A DNA stretch of 64,000 nt from the NCBI RefSeq assembly GCF_014650595.1, contig NZ_BMVG01000018.1, forward strand, positions 1 to 64,000, written 5' to 3'. This DNA is from Streptomyces alanosinicus. GTDB taxonomy: Bacteria > Actinomycetota > Actinomycetes > Streptomycetales > Streptomycetaceae. Position numbers and translations under genes: made by a program. Positions 25,093-33,955 of the stretch are shown in pieces. The stretch's first letter is position 1. The number at the start of each line of letters is the position of its first letter. The notes below the pieces were generated by a model. It saw nothing but the letters and a program-made list of their open reading frames with translations, did no database searches and was not told where the DNA came from.

Positions 25093-26331
25093 TCACTTGG
25101 CCGCGGCCTGCGCCGAAGTGAGGGCGTCCTTGGGCGACTTGGAACCGCTCAGAACGGACTGGACGGCCTTCCACATCTGCTCGGAGATCTTGGGGTACTT
25201 GGTGCCCAGGTCGTCACTGGTGCGGCCCCTGGCTGCCTTCACCGCGGCCACCCACGGCTTCAGGTCGGCGTTCGCGGCCACCTGCTTGCCCTGGACCTCG
25301 CCGGTGGGGGCCACGTAGGACAGGGTGGTGTCGGTGTTGTAGAGGTTGGCGGTGCTGGTCAGACAGGTGACCAGCTTCTGGGAGGTGGTGTAGCGGCCGG
25401 TGTCCTGCTGGACCGGGATGGTCACGAACTCGCCGCCGGTCGGGGCCGCGGCGTTGCCTCCGTTCGCGCCGGGGATGGGCAGGACGCCGTAGTCGAGGCC
25501 GGCCTTCTTGGCATTGGCGAGCTGCCAGGTGCCGTTCTCGCTGAACGCGTAGTCACCGCCGGCGAACTCCTGCCAGCTGGTCGTCTGGGTGTTGTTGAGC
25601 ACCGAGTTGGGGGCGTAGCCGTTCTTCAGCCAGTCCTTCCACAGGGAGAGGGCGGACACGGCCTGGGAGGAGTCGAGTGCGGTGAGTTTGGCGCCTGATC
25701 CCCATAGCCAGGGCAGGAACTGGAAGCTGCCCTCCTCCGTGCCGATCGCCGAGAAGGTGATGCCCTTCTTACCCGCCTTCTTGACCTTCTCCAGCGCCGC
25801 GGTCAGCGACGTCCAGTCCTTGACCGAGGCGATGTCGACGCCGGCCTCCTTGAGCACCTTCTTGTTGTAGTAGAGGGCAAGGGTGTTGGCCCCGATCGGC
25901 GTGCCGTAGGTCTTGCCGCCCGACTGGCCGGCGGCGAGCAGGTTGGGGTCGGCCTTCGAGGTGTCCAGCTTGGTGTCGTCGGTCGTGGTGAGCACGCCTG
26001 CCTCGGCCAGGGTCGACACCACCGGGTTGTCGACGATGAGGACGTCCGGCGAGTTGCCCTGCTGGGCCGCGAGCAGCGTCTTGTTGCCCAGGTCGCTGGT
26101 GTCGAAGGCGGTCCGCTTGATCTTCACTCCGGCCTTGGTGCCGCACTGGTCCAGCAGCTTCGTCCAGGCCGAGGCCTTGTCGAACTGCGGGTACGGGTCC
26201 CAGATGGTGTACGTGCCGCTCCCGGCGCCGCTGCTGCCCGAGCCGGAGGAGCAGGCGGTGGCGGTGACGGCCATGACCAGTGCGGTCACGGCCGCGGCGG
26301 TCAGACGGCGCTGTCTGGAGGAGCTGTTCAT
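25093..26331 (-). CDS. Sugar-binding lipoprotein of ABC transporter
   Basis: 412 residues from ATG 26331 (ribosome site AAAGGA). Lipoprotein signal RLTAAAVTALVMAVTATACS with Cys27 in the lipobox, then a Ser/Gly linker and a family 1 extracellular solute-binding fold: DVLIVDNPVVSTLAEAGVL, YGTPIGANTLALYYNKKVLK, QEFAGGDYAFSENGTWQLAN. It delivers an oligosaccharide to the two permeases encoded directly downstream. The sugar is not readable from sequence; the linked hydrolases suggest a cell-wall-derived oligosaccharide. Confidence 0.94.
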   Translation of the reverse strand: MNSSSRQRRLTAAAVTALVMAVTATACSSGSGSSGAGSGTYTIWDPYPQFDKASAWTKLLDQCGTKAGVKIKRTAFDTSDLGNKTLLAAQQGNSPDVLIVDNPVVSTLAEAGVLTTTDDTKLDTSKADPNLLAAGQSGGKTYGTPIGANTLALYYNKKVLKEAGVDIASVKDWTSLTAALEKVKKAGKKGITFSAIGTEEGSFQFLPWLWGSGAKLTALDSSQAVSALSLWKDWLKNGYAPNSVLNNTQTTSWQEFAGGDYAFSENGTWQLANAKKAGLDYGVLPIPGANGGNAAAPTGGEFVTIPVQQDTGRYTTSQKLVTCLTSTANLYNTDTTLSYVAPTGEVQGKQVAANADLKPWVAAVKAARGRTSDDLGTKYPKISEQMWKAVQSVLSGSKSPKDALTSAQAAAK

Positions 26332-26497
26332 CGCAGGGGTTCCTTTGTTCTGGACATGCGGGTGCCGAGGACACGGGGTGACGGGGAAGAACGGGCACGG
26401 CGAACCGCGCTGCCGATCAGTTCGAGCCTCCGGTGAGGTGCGGAGCTCCAGAGATGAAGAGAGCTACGTGACGTGAGGAGGGGTTACGTCGGTGCGG

Positions 26498-27520
26498 TCA
26501 GGACGTCGTACCGGCTCCTGCGGGCCCGGTGCTGGCCCGCAGGGAGATGGGCGGTGCGAGGAGGTGGTGCCGGGGCGGCGCGTCGGGGTGGCCGAGCCGC
26601 TCCACCAGCAGGTCGACGGCGCGGCGGCCCATTTCCTCCGCCGGTACGTCGGCCGCGGTGAGCTGCGGGGTCACCGTCTCCGCCCACCGGCCGGCGACGA
26701 CCCCGGTGACGGAGAAGTCACGCGGCACATGGCGGCCGGCCTGGGCGAGCCCTCGGTACAGGCCGCCCAGCGCGGCCTCGTTCAGCGTGACCAGAGCCGT
26801 GGTGGCCGGGTCGTCGCGCAGGATCCGCTCCACGCAGGCCTGGCCCGAGGCGGCGTCGTCGCCACAGCAGTACGTCCGTACCGCCAGCCCCCGCTCGGCC
26901 GCGGCCTTGGTGAAGCCGTCCAGGCCGCGGTGCGCGGACTCGTACCCGGCCCGCAGGAGTTGCTCGGGACGGTTGACGAAGGCGACCCGGTGGTGGCCGA
27001 GGTCCGCCAAGTGGTGGACGCAGGCCGCCGCCAGCGCGGTGTGGTCCAGGCCCACCCACCAGCCGTCCTCCGGGTGGGCGGTGCGGCCTATGGCGACGGC
27101 GGGGAAGTCCAGGGCGGCCAGGTGATCGACCCGGTCGTCCTGCAGCCTGATCTCCATCAGGATCGCGCCGTCGACCCGCCGCTCCCCCAGCAGCCGCTGG
27201 AACGAGCGGTCACTGTCCACCCCGCTCGGGGACAGCAGCACGTCGTAGTCGTAGGCCGCGGCGGCCTCCACCACACTGCCGATGAAGTCCAGCTGCATGC
27301 CGGTGTAGTGGTTCCCGGCCGGCGGGAACACCAGGCCGATCGTGCTGGTCCGGCCGTTGGCCAGGGCGCGCGCACTGGCGTTGGGCCGGTAGCCCAGCTC
27401 GTCGATGACCTCCTGGATCTTCCGGCGAGTGTCGTCGGACACCGGGCGCTTGCCGCTCAACGCGTAGGACACGGTGCTCCGCGAGACACCGGCCCGCCGG
27501 GCGATCTCACCGATGTTCAC
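26498..27520 (-). CDS. LacI-family repressor of the sugar operon
   Basis: 340 residues, start GTG 27520 with AAGGAG at good spacing. N-terminal HTH with hinge: NIGEIARRAGVSRSTVSYAL then SGKRPVSDDTRRKIQEVIDE and ARALANGRTSTIGLVFPP, followed by a periplasmic-binding-protein-like effector domain. An operator TCGAACCGGTTCGA ends 15 nt upstream of the GTG, and three more copies lie further upstream, so autoregulation is very likely. The binding-protein gene follows 166 nt downstream on the same strand without an operator of its own, which suggests the repressor and transport genes form one transcription unit. Confidence 0.94.
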   Translation of the reverse strand: MNIGEIARRAGVSRSTVSYALSGKRPVSDDTRRKIQEVIDELGYRPNASARALANGRTSTIGLVFPPAGNHYTGMQLDFIGSVVEAAAAYDYDVLLSPSGVDSDRSFQRLLGERRVDGAILMEIRLQDDRVDHLAALDFPAVAIGRTAHPEDGWWVGLDHTALAAACVHHLADLGHHRVAFVNRPEQLLRAGYESAHRGLDGFTKAAAERGLAVRTYCCGDDAASGQACVERILRDDPATTALVTLNEAALGGLYRGLAQAGRHVPRDFSVTGVVAGRWAETVTPQLTAADVPAEEMGRRAVDLLVERLGHPDAPPRHHLLAPPISLRASTGPAGAGTTS

Positions 27521-27534
27521 GGACGGCTCCTTGC

Positions 27535-27548
27535 TCGAACCGGTTCGA
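27535..27548. promoter_or_regulatory. lacI operator: LacI operator copy 1
   Basis: Perfect 14-nt palindrome TCGAACCGGTTCGA, immediately upstream of the lacI ribosome site. The central CG step and length are those of LacI/GalR operators. Three other copies at 27617, 27761 and 27873 share the 12-nt core GAACCGGTTC with flanking bases. Confidence 0.85.
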
Positions 27549-27616
27549 CTCCTTGATGGAGAGAGTGCTCGCCGGAAGTGAGAGTGTCGGGATGGAACGC
27601 GAAGCGAAGCCGGTCG

Positions 27617-27630
27617 TCGAACCGGTTCGC
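27617..27630. promoter_or_regulatory. LacI operator copy 2
   Basis: TCGAACCGGTTCGC: identical to copy 1 except the last base. It lies 82 nt from copy 1 (start to start), roughly eight helical turns, so looping between the two is possible. Confidence 0.8.
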
Positions 27631-27760
27631 ATGCAAGCGAAGGTAGGAAGTGTCCCTTACACCTGTCAACACCCCCGGCGGGACTTTCCCGTCCCTACAG
27701 GGGACCGGGAAGACCTTGCGTCGAAGGGATTGCTGGTCGACTGTCCCGGTGCTAGCTTCC

Positions 27761-27774
27761 CGGAACCGGTTCGA
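27761..27774. promoter_or_regulatory. LacI operator copy 3
   Basis: CGGAACCGGTTCGA: the core GAACCGGTTC is conserved, with the left flank changed by one base from the perfect palindrome. It lies between copies 2 and 4. Confidence 0.75.
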
Positions 27775-27872
27775 TGAAGTGATCCTTCCGACGCCCCCGG
27801 CTCCTTCCGCTCCCATCCCGGCCACTCGGCCGCCACACCATCGCCCGGGAAGCTCCTCCGTGGCATCGAAAA

Positions 27873-27886
27873 TCGAACCGGTTCGA
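27873..27886. promoter_or_regulatory. LacI operator copy 4
   Basis: Perfect TCGAACCGGTTCGA, 36 nt before the ATG of the decayed LamG-type gene at 27922. It indicates that this rightward gene belonged to the same regulon as the leftward LacI operon. Confidence 0.85.
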
Positions 27887-27921
27887 TACATACCGAAGCT
27901 CAAGGATTGAGGACGCGATCC

Positions 27922-28521
27922 ATGCCATCCGCTGACAGCTCGGCCCGCCGCCCCGAAGTACTGTGCGACGCGAGCGACTTGACGGTCTCGGCCCGCGTGA
28001 AGTGGAGCGGCGACAAGGCGCCCTGGCAGCGGATCTTCGACCTGGACACCGACACCACCAAGTACCTGTTCACGACGCCGTGCAACGGCAGCGTGCTCCG
28101 CACCGCCGTGACCACCGGCGGAGGCGGCGCGCAGGCTCAGGTGTCCGGCTATGCGCGGCTATGCGCCGCTGTCCGCCGACGGCTGACGGACGGTCACCGT
28201 CACCCTCGACATCGCCGCCCGCCGGGTCACCATGTACCTCGACGGCGTGGCAGTCTCCTCCGCCGCGACGACCGCCAACGCCAAGAACCTCCTGGACGGT
28301 TCGGCCACAGCGGCCGGCTCTCTCTCGCCGGCGGCATCAACAAGGTGACGGTGACCCTCAAGAAGAGACAGAACACGATCACCTTCCGCTCCGCGGAGTT
28401 GCCGAACTTCGACGGCACCGGCTACGCCTCGGACACCTTCCCCGGGGTGCTCCGCCGCTCCCGCGACGCGCCGCTGATCGACCGGATCACTCTGGCGCCG
28501 CACCCACGAGAGGTGCGATGA
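27922..28521 (+). pseudogene. LamG/carbohydrate-binding region of a decayed carbohydrate-active protein
   Basis: From ATG 27922 the first frame gives a LamG-like beta-sandwich start (LTVSARVKWSGDKAPWQRIF, DLDTDTTKYLFTTPCNGSVL). A frame change near 28155 leads to YAPLSADG, then TGA where Trp is expected, then RTVTVTLDIAARRVTMYLDG. A further change returns to the first frame for INKVTVTLKKRQNTITFRSA and FDGTGYASDTFPGVLRRSRD, ending at TGA 28521. There is no signal peptide and no catalytic domain, so large parts have been lost. Operator copy 4 remains upstream. Confidence 0.65.
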
Positions 28522-28586
28522 GGTGATCGCCGGGCCCGGAAGCAGGAACGCCTGGACAGTGACGCGCATCAAAGCAACACCATGGG

Positions 28587-28770
28587 TCAGGTGTGAGCGC
28601 CTTCCTCCAGCTTCTCGAAGAAGAACTCGTGCTTGAGGAAGGAGACGTCGTACTCGTGGCCGGACCGCGGCGGCAGCAGCTGGGAGGCCTGGAACAGGCG
28701 CCACCCGTCCTGCAGCGCGGCAAGACCTGTGGGGTAGGGAGGCTCGTCGCTGTCACCGGTCGTCACCGTC
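28587..28770 (-). pseudogene. C-terminal fragment of an unrecognised protein
   Basis: The frame ending at TCA 28587 encodes PPYPTGLAALQDGWRLFQAS and then QLLPPRSGHEYDVSFLKHEF, ending FFEKLEEGAHT. The composition is clearly protein-like and the stretch 'LQ.GWR..Q.S.L.PP..GHEY..S.LKHEF.FE' looks like the end of a conserved Streptomyces family that I cannot name. It runs upstream into the AraC fragment on the other strand, so the N-terminal part is absent. Confidence 0.45.
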
Positions 28771-28862
28771 ATCGCCGCGGCCGTGGGCATCGCCGACCTC
28801 CAGGCCTTCAACAAGGCCTGCCGCCGCGAGCTCGGCGCGAGCCCGCGTGACGTACGTGCAGC
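28770..28862 (+). pseudogene. AraC-family regulator, C-terminal HTH fragment
   Basis: About 30 residues IAAAVGIADLQAFNKACRRE then LGASPRDVRA match the second HTH of AraC/XylS regulators ('vG..d.q.Fnka.rrelG.sPr..R'). Nothing upstream belongs to an AraC protein, so only the tail survives. It abuts the previous fragment head-to-head. Confidence 0.6.
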
Positions 28863-29125
28863 CGGGCGCGGGGGAACGGGCCACGAAGACCGTCCGCCCC
28901 GGGGCGAGGGCGTTGGATGAAGGACACCAGACGTCGACGGGGATCGGCTTGACCGGGCCCTGCTCGACGTCCAGAGACTCTCGCCGGAACGGCCTGCTGT
29001 CCACGCTCAAGAACGCCGGATCGTTGCGGGGTTGAAGCGCATCGACGCCAGACCTTCCCTACAACTCAAGGGCCAGTGCGCTCTATTGACGAAAGTTTCC
29101 TTGAGTGCAGCGGCTTGACGCACCG

Positions 29126-29215
29126 GTGACGCTGAAGTTCCACTTCTGGAGCGGCGCCACCGCCACGTACCACGTCACCAAGTCCGGAACCTCGGTCACT
29201 GGCACGACGTCCTGA
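29126..29215 (+). pseudogene. C-terminal scrap of an X2-type module (plus-strand copy)
   Basis: 29 residues VTLKFHFWSGATATYHVTKS then GTSVTGTTS and TGA 29213-29215. The same ending (TFHFRSGATATYYVTRPGSS, VTGTTA) occurs in the minus-strand fragment at 33956-34360, which also contains the preceding part of an X2/CBM_X2 immunoglobulin-like module of secreted cellulases. The rest of the gene is missing. A strong terminator follows at 29230. Confidence 0.6.
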
Positions 29216-29229
29216 CCGATCGGCCGCTC

Positions 29230-29263
29230 GCCCTGGTTGCCCGCTCCTCCGGGCAACCAGGGC
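29230..29263. terminator. Strong hairpin terminator
   Basis: Perfect 14-bp stem GCCCTGGTTGCCCG / CGGGCAACCAGGGC with a 6-nt loop, 14 nt after the stop of the X2 scrap and 24 nt from the end of the LacI pseudogene on the other strand. It could serve both strands. No U-run, as is common in Streptomyces. Confidence 0.75.
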
Positions 29264-29286
29264 ACACCCCGAGTTCCGGCCCGGCC

Positions 29287-29754
29287 TCACCCCTCTGCGG
29301 CGGGGCCGTGCTCTCCCTGACGGTCAGGGTGGTCGCGATCTCCAGGCCCACGACGCTGAGATCGTGCGGGACACGCAGGCCGAGCTCGCGCGCGGTCTGG
29401 TAGGCGCCGAGCGCCTGCATGTCGTTCGCGGTGAAGACGGCGGTGGGGCGGTCGGTGAGGGACAGCAGCTCGACCGCCGCGGTGTACCCGTGCTCGCGCG
29501 TGAGTTGTGTCTTCACCACGAGGTCGGACGCCGTCGGCAGGTCCGCCTCCGCAAGAGCGGAGAATCGGGTTACGGAGGCCGAACTCCGAGACGGGCAGCC
29601 CGACCCGGTTCCGGCGTGCCACTCGCACCTTCGACACGGTCGGCACCGAGACGCCCGCGGACTCGGCGATGTACGCGATCGTCACCGAGGCGAGTCCCGA
29701 ACCGCGCCCACCCTGGTCGCCCGCCGAAGGTCTTCCCGAGTTGTCCGGCACCAT
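29287..29754 (-). pseudogene. LacI-family repressor, internally deleted and frameshifted
   Basis: The start ATG 29754 leads to a LacI HTH (ASVTIAYIAESAGVSVPTVS KV in two pieces), after which sequence typical of the hinge is lost. A different frame then provides the end of the effector domain (LTDRPTAVFTANDMQALGAY, LGLRVPHDLSVVGLEIATTL) to about 29287. Around 200 codons of the effector domain are missing. It sits 264 nt from the fucosidase start and was probably its repressor. Confidence 0.75.
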
Positions 29755-29868
29755 CGCCTTTCCCCATCCCCTCGCCTGCTGCCGCCGCCATGCGGAACCT
29801 TCCGTCAAGCCCGCGTGACTTGATCTCGCCGAGGGGGCGGGCCGGGACCACCGCACCCCACACCTCCC

Positions 29869-29947
29869 ATGTCTAGGCCTTGTCGGCGAAGTCTCTTGTC
29901 GGCCAACTACCACGTTTCCGAAGGGAACATGTGTCACAAGTCTAGAC
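29869..29947. promoter_or_regulatory. Two TGTCTAG elements upstream of the fucosidase
   Basis: TGTCTAG occurs at about 29870 and, as part of GTCTAGAC (palindrome, 29940-29947), about 70 nt downstream, both within 150 nt of the fucosidase start. In a GC-rich genome two CTAG-containing sites so close are notable. They could be operators of the broken neighbouring LacI repressor. Weak evidence. Confidence 0.3.
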
Positions 29948-30017
29948 AGGCGCGACACTCGCGTTCGTTAATTCATCCGATGTCTCAGAGAAAACGGCTG
30001 AACAGGAGGAACTCACG

Positions 30018-31943
30018 TTGCCGGATTCCACGTCACGCAGATCGGTCCTCATCGCCATGGCAGTCACGACGGCGGCCGCCGCGGTCGGCTCCATCCCGGT
30101 GGCGACACCCGCGTACGCCGTGACGGCCGCGCCGCTGCCCCTGCCGCCCCTGCGGATCCCGAGGACCGACATGGGCGTCGAGCAGCAACCGGACTCCTCG
30201 GTCCAGTGGCTCCAGGACGCCAAGCTCGGCATGTTCATCCACTGGGGCGTGTACTCGGGCCCGGCCAAGGGCGAATGGTGGATGCACGCCGCCCCGGTCA
30301 CTCCGGCGGACTACCGGAAGTACGTCACGGACGCCACAGGCGAGCAGTTCACCGCGGACGCCTACGACCCGGCGGCCTGGGCGCAGCTGGCCAAGGACTT
30401 CGGGGCGAGGTACGTGACGCTGACCACCCGCCACCACGACGGTTTCGCACTGTGGCCGCTGAACCATCCCAACAGCTGGAACTCCGGTCAGGCGCCGCTG
30501 GGCCGCGACTTCGTCAGGGACTACGTCGCGGCGGTACGGGCGGCCGGGCTCAAGGTGGGCCTCTACTACTCGCCGATCAACTGGCGCTATCCCGGCTACT
30601 ACGACGTCCGCGGCACCCACTGCGCGCCCAACCCCTGGAACTACACCACCGATCCCGCGCACAAGGAGGACGCGCGGGTCATGAAGACGGAGGTGTACCA
30701 GTCGGTCAAGGAGTTGGTCACCCGGTACGGCCCGATCGACGACCTGTGGTGGGACGGCGGCTGGCTGGCGGAGCAGGGCAGTGACGCGGACGCCGCGTTC
30801 TTCTGGGAGCCCGGCCGGTTCCGCGACCCCGCCAACGAGTGGCCGGTGGACGCCGCCTACGGCGAGACGGACGGCGACGGCAGGCCGCTGGGCCTGATGG
30901 GTATGGTGCGCAAGCACCAGCCGGGCATCGTCGCCACCTCACGCTCCGGCTGGACGGGCGACTACGCCAGCGACGAGGGCCCTTCCGTTCCGAGCGGGGC
31001 GATCCGCACCGGCCTCGTCGAGAAGGTGTTCACCGTCGACGGCACCTGGGGCTACAACGCCGATGCCACCGTGATGGGTTACGGCACCGCCATGGACATC
31101 CTCGTCAACTGCTGGGTGCGGAACATGACCGCGATGGTCAATGTCGGCCCCGACCGGCACGGCACGGTCTCCGCCGCCCAGGCCGGCCTGCTGCGGCGGA
31201 TCGGCACCTTCATGGCGTCCTGCGGCCGGTCGGTCTACGGCACCCGCGGCGGTCCGTGGAACCCGGTCGACGGCCAGTACGGCTTCACCTACAAGGACGA
31301 CACGTTCTACGCGCACCTGCTGCCCGGTTACAGCGGCACCTCGTTCACCACCCCGTCGGTCGGAGACGCGAGGGTCATACGGGTCTTCGATGTGCGCTCC
31401 GGCGCCGGCCTGGCGTACGCCGTCGGCGACGACGGCCGCGTGACGATCAACGGCATCGACCGCACCACCCATCCCGAGGACAGCGTCGTCGGCGTCACGC
31501 TGGACCGGTCCGTACAACCGGCCGACATCGCCGTCGGCCGCACGGCGTCGGCCGACAGCGCGGAGTCGTCCAAGGGCAACACCGCCGCCAAGGCGGTCGA
31601 TGGCTCCACCTCGACCCGGTGGTGTGCGAACGACGGCGGCACCGGACACTGGCTCACGATCGATCTGGGCTCGCCCCGCTCTGTGACCGGCACCCGCATC
31701 GCCTGGGAACGGGACGGGACCAACTACCGGTACAGGATCGAGGGTTCCCTCGACAACCGCGGGTGGACGACGCTGGTCGACAACACGGCCACCACCAGCA
31801 CACGTCAGGTCCAGGTCGCCCTCTTCCGGAGCCGGGCACGGTACGTGCGTGTCACGGTCACCGGATTGCCTTCCGGGGCCTGGGCGTCCGTACGCAACCT
31901 GGAGGTCTACGACCGGCCCTTCTCCACGGAACCGGGCACGTAA
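30018..31943 (+). CDS. Secreted alpha-L-fucosidase (GH29) with F5/8-type CBM32 module
   Basis: 641 residues, start TTG 30018 with AGGAGG upstream. A twin-arginine-like signal (TSRRSVLIAMAVTTAAAAVG) leads export. The GH29 barrel contains DAKLGMFIHWGVYSGPAKGE, TTRHHDGFALWP and the nucleophile Asp in IDDLWWDGGW near residue 245. A beta domain follows, then a discoidin-like CBM32 module from about 505 (NTAAKAVDGSTSTRWCAND to VTVTGLPSGAWASVRNLEVY). It removes terminal fucose from plant xyloglucan or arabinogalactan, or from glycans. A close but broken paralogue lies at 53635. A terminator follows at 31964. Confidence 0.93.
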   Translation: MPDSTSRRSVLIAMAVTTAAAAVGSIPVATPAYAVTAAPLPLPPLRIPRTDMGVEQQPDSSVQWLQDAKLGMFIHWGVYSGPAKGEWWMHAAPVTPADYRKYVTDATGEQFTADAYDPAAWAQLAKDFGARYVTLTTRHHDGFALWPLNHPNSWNSGQAPLGRDFVRDYVAAVRAAGLKVGLYYSPINWRYPGYYDVRGTHCAPNPWNYTTDPAHKEDARVMKTEVYQSVKELVTRYGPIDDLWWDGGWLAEQGSDADAAFFWEPGRFRDPANEWPVDAAYGETDGDGRPLGLMGMVRKHQPGIVATSRSGWTGDYASDEGPSVPSGAIRTGLVEKVFTVDGTWGYNADATVMGYGTAMDILVNCWVRNMTAMVNVGPDRHGTVSAAQAGLLRRIGTFMASCGRSVYGTRGGPWNPVDGQYGFTYKDDTFYAHLLPGYSGTSFTTPSVGDARVIRVFDVRSGAGLAYAVGDDGRVTINGIDRTTHPEDSVVGVTLDRSVQPADIAVGRTASADSAESSKGNTAAKAVDGSTSTRWCANDGGTGHWLTIDLGSPRSVTGTRIAWERDGTNYRYRIEGSLDNRGWTTLVDNTATTSTRQVQVALFRSRARYVRVTVTGLPSGAWASVRNLEVYDRPFSTEPGT

Positions 31944-31963
31944 GCACTGGACATCCGGCCCAG

Positions 31964-31994
31964 GGGGCTCCGGTCGCGTCGGCCGAAGCCCCCG
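31964..31994. terminator. Hairpin terminator after the fucosidase
   Basis: GGGGGCT (31964-31970) and AGCCCCC (31988-31994) with a 17-nt loop that itself can pair (CCGG...CCGA). It lies 20 nt after the stop and ends in CGTTTCC. Confidence 0.65.
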
Positions 31995-31999
31995 TTTCC

Positions 32000-32712
32000 G
32001 GGAAGGTCTCAGTAGACGACGAGAACCGGACGTCCCAGGCGCCGAGGCTCACCGATGTGCCGGCGGGAACCGCGCTGCCGTCGAGGACGTCGGTCAGCTC
32101 GCGGGGTGTGCGGACGTCGGCCTCCTGCCAGCTCCAGTTGTGCACCACGTGCGCGTGCGTCGCCCGTCCGGGCAGGTGCCGGTCATCATGGTCACGGACG
32201 CGGACAGGGTGCACCATCCGCTGTGGGGTGTGGACGCCAGCCACTCGGCCGGCACGCGGGCCGTGCCGCGTCCGGGGACGGTGCCAACGCAGGTGACACG
32301 GCCAACGCCGGGGGTGGCGGGTGGTGATCGCGGGCCAGCGGCCGAAGTGCGGGAGTGACTACTCGGCAAGCGCCTCGGCGTCGGTGACCGTGAGTCCGTC
32401 CACCCAGTGTGTCGCGGTCCCGCCCTCAGGCACTGCGAGTGGACTTCCGGGCGCGGCGCGGAGCGGCAGCCAGCCGGTGCGAACAGTAGACCGGGCCCCA
32501 TTCGCGGTTGAGGGTCTCCACGTTCCCATGCCGGGGGCGCAGGTGGTCCACGAACCGCTGGAAGACACCGTGGTTGTGCGGCAGCCGCAGGCCGCTCGTT
32601 GTCCACCTGGGAGCCGATGACCGCCCGGTGCGCGGCGTACCGGGCGAGCATGGTTCGGGTGACGCGCTCGGCGTAGTACCGGAAGGCGGGGTGGGTGAAG
32701 TCCGCATCGAGT
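32000..32712 (-). pseudogene. GH42 beta-galactosidase remnant
   Basis: Pieces in several frames align to the second half of a GH42 enzyme: DFTHPAFRYYAERVTRTMLA and HRAVIGSQVDNE (acid/base NE of the family) near 32600-32710; HNHGVFQRFVDHLRPRHGNV with ETLNREWG near 32430-32590; EGGTATHWVDGLTVTDAEAL near 32340-32410; VGRVTCVGTVPGRG, EWLASTPHSGWCTL and finally HVVHNWSWQEADVRTPRELT with AGTSVSLGAWDVR near 32020. Much of the catalytic domain is deleted between these blocks, including the nucleophile region. Not functional. Confidence 0.8.
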
Positions 32713-32898
32713 CGAAGCGCTTCGACTTCAGGGGTCAGGATCAGCGGAGTCGAGACCGATGATGGCGTTTCACCTACTGCAAGATCCCATGAACTAGACG
32801 TATCTATGCCGCCAGTTGACAGGTTCGTATGCACATGACAGCGTCGATGCGCTTCGAATGCGCCGAAGTCTGGTGCCCTCCCCACCGCAAGGACCACC

Positions 32899-33882
32899 AT
32901 GTCTCTGTCTGATCAAACTCCTGACGAACTCCTCGACTACCGGCCGGAGGTGTCGGCGCCGAAGGACTTCGACGCCTTCTGGCAGCGGACCCTGGCCGAA
33001 GCCCGCGCCCGAGGCGGCGCGGTGAAGGCCGAGCCTGTCACCGATCGGTATCTGCTGAGCACCGTGGAGGTGGACGACGTACGCTTCCCCGGCTGGAACG
33101 GCGAGCCGGTGGCTGCCTGGCTGCTGCGCCCGCGCGGCGCCGAGGGACCGCTGCCGGTCGTCGTCACGTTCGCCGGCTACTGCGGCGGCCGCGGGCTGCC
33201 CACCGACCACCTGCTGTGGTCGGCGGCCGGGTACGCCCAACTCGTCGTCGACAGCCGGGGTCAGGGTCACGACACCCCGGACCGCGGTGAGGGCGACGGC
33301 ACACAGTGGGTCGAAGGCTTCATGACCCGCGGCGTCGACTCACCGGACAACTACTACTACCGCCGCCTCATGACGGACTGTGTGCGCGCCGTGGACGCGG
33401 TCGCCGAACTGCCCGGTCTGGATGCCGGACGGGTCGTCGTGGCGGGCGGCAGCCAGGGCGGCGGCCTGGCCATCGCGGTCGGCGGACTCGCCCCGGACCA
33501 GGTGGCGGCAGTGCTTGCGGACGTGCCGTTCCTGTGTCACTTCCGCCACGCGGCCCGGACCAGCGCGGATGGCCCGTACCTGGAACTCACCAAATACCTG
33601 CGCTGGCACAGTCCGCACCGTGTCCAGACGACCTTCGCCACACTCGACTACTTCGACGGTGTCCACTTCGCCCGCCGCGCGACGGCGCCGACGCTTTTCA
33701 GCGTCGGCCTCATGGACCCTACGTGCCCGCCTCCCACCGTCTACGCCGCCTTCAATCACTACGCGGGGACGGACCGGACCATGACCGCCTGGCCCTTCGC
33801 CGACCACGGCGGCGGCTTCGGCTTCAATACCGCGGTGCAGTTGAAGTGGCTGCGCGAACGCGGGCTCGCTCCACAGCAGTAG
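32899..33882 (+). CDS. axeA: Acetyl xylan esterase / cephalosporin-C deacetylase family (CE7)
   Basis: 327 residues from ATG 32899. The alpha/beta-hydrolase core shows the CE7 pattern: VVVTFAGYCGGRGLPTDHLL, VDSRGQGHDTPDRGEG (RGQ motif), the nucleophile Ser in VVVAGGSQGGGLAIAVGG near residue 184, Asp in SVGLMDPTCPPPTVYAAF and His in FADHGGGFGF. CE7 enzymes remove acetyl groups from xylo-oligosaccharides in the cytoplasm; no signal peptide is seen here. The substrate matches the cell-wall-degrading theme. It is followed by a terminator. Confidence 0.92.
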   Translation: MSLSDQTPDELLDYRPEVSAPKDFDAFWQRTLAEARARGGAVKAEPVTDRYLLSTVEVDDVRFPGWNGEPVAAWLLRPRGAEGPLPVVVTFAGYCGGRGLPTDHLLWSAAGYAQLVVDSRGQGHDTPDRGEGDGTQWVEGFMTRGVDSPDNYYYRRLMTDCVRAVDAVAELPGLDAGRVVVAGGSQGGGLAIAVGGLAPDQVAAVLADVPFLCHFRHAARTSADGPYLELTKYLRWHSPHRVQTTFATLDYFDGVHFARRATAPTLFSVGLMDPTCPPPTVYAAFNHYAGTDRTMTAWPFADHGGGFGFNTAVQLKWLRERGLAPQQ

Positions 33883-33887
33883 CGGAC

Positions 33888-33918
33888 AGGGGCCGGCCCG
33901 GCTCAAGGACCGGCCCCT
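33888..33918. terminator. Hairpin terminator after the CE7 esterase
   Basis: AGGGGCCGG (33888-33896) pairs with CCGGCCCCT (33910-33918), 13-nt loop, followed by TTCTCC. Located six nt after the stop codon. Confidence 0.8.
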
Positions 33919-33955
33919 TTCTCCGACGGAACGTGTCACCGCGGGGGGGCGGCCA

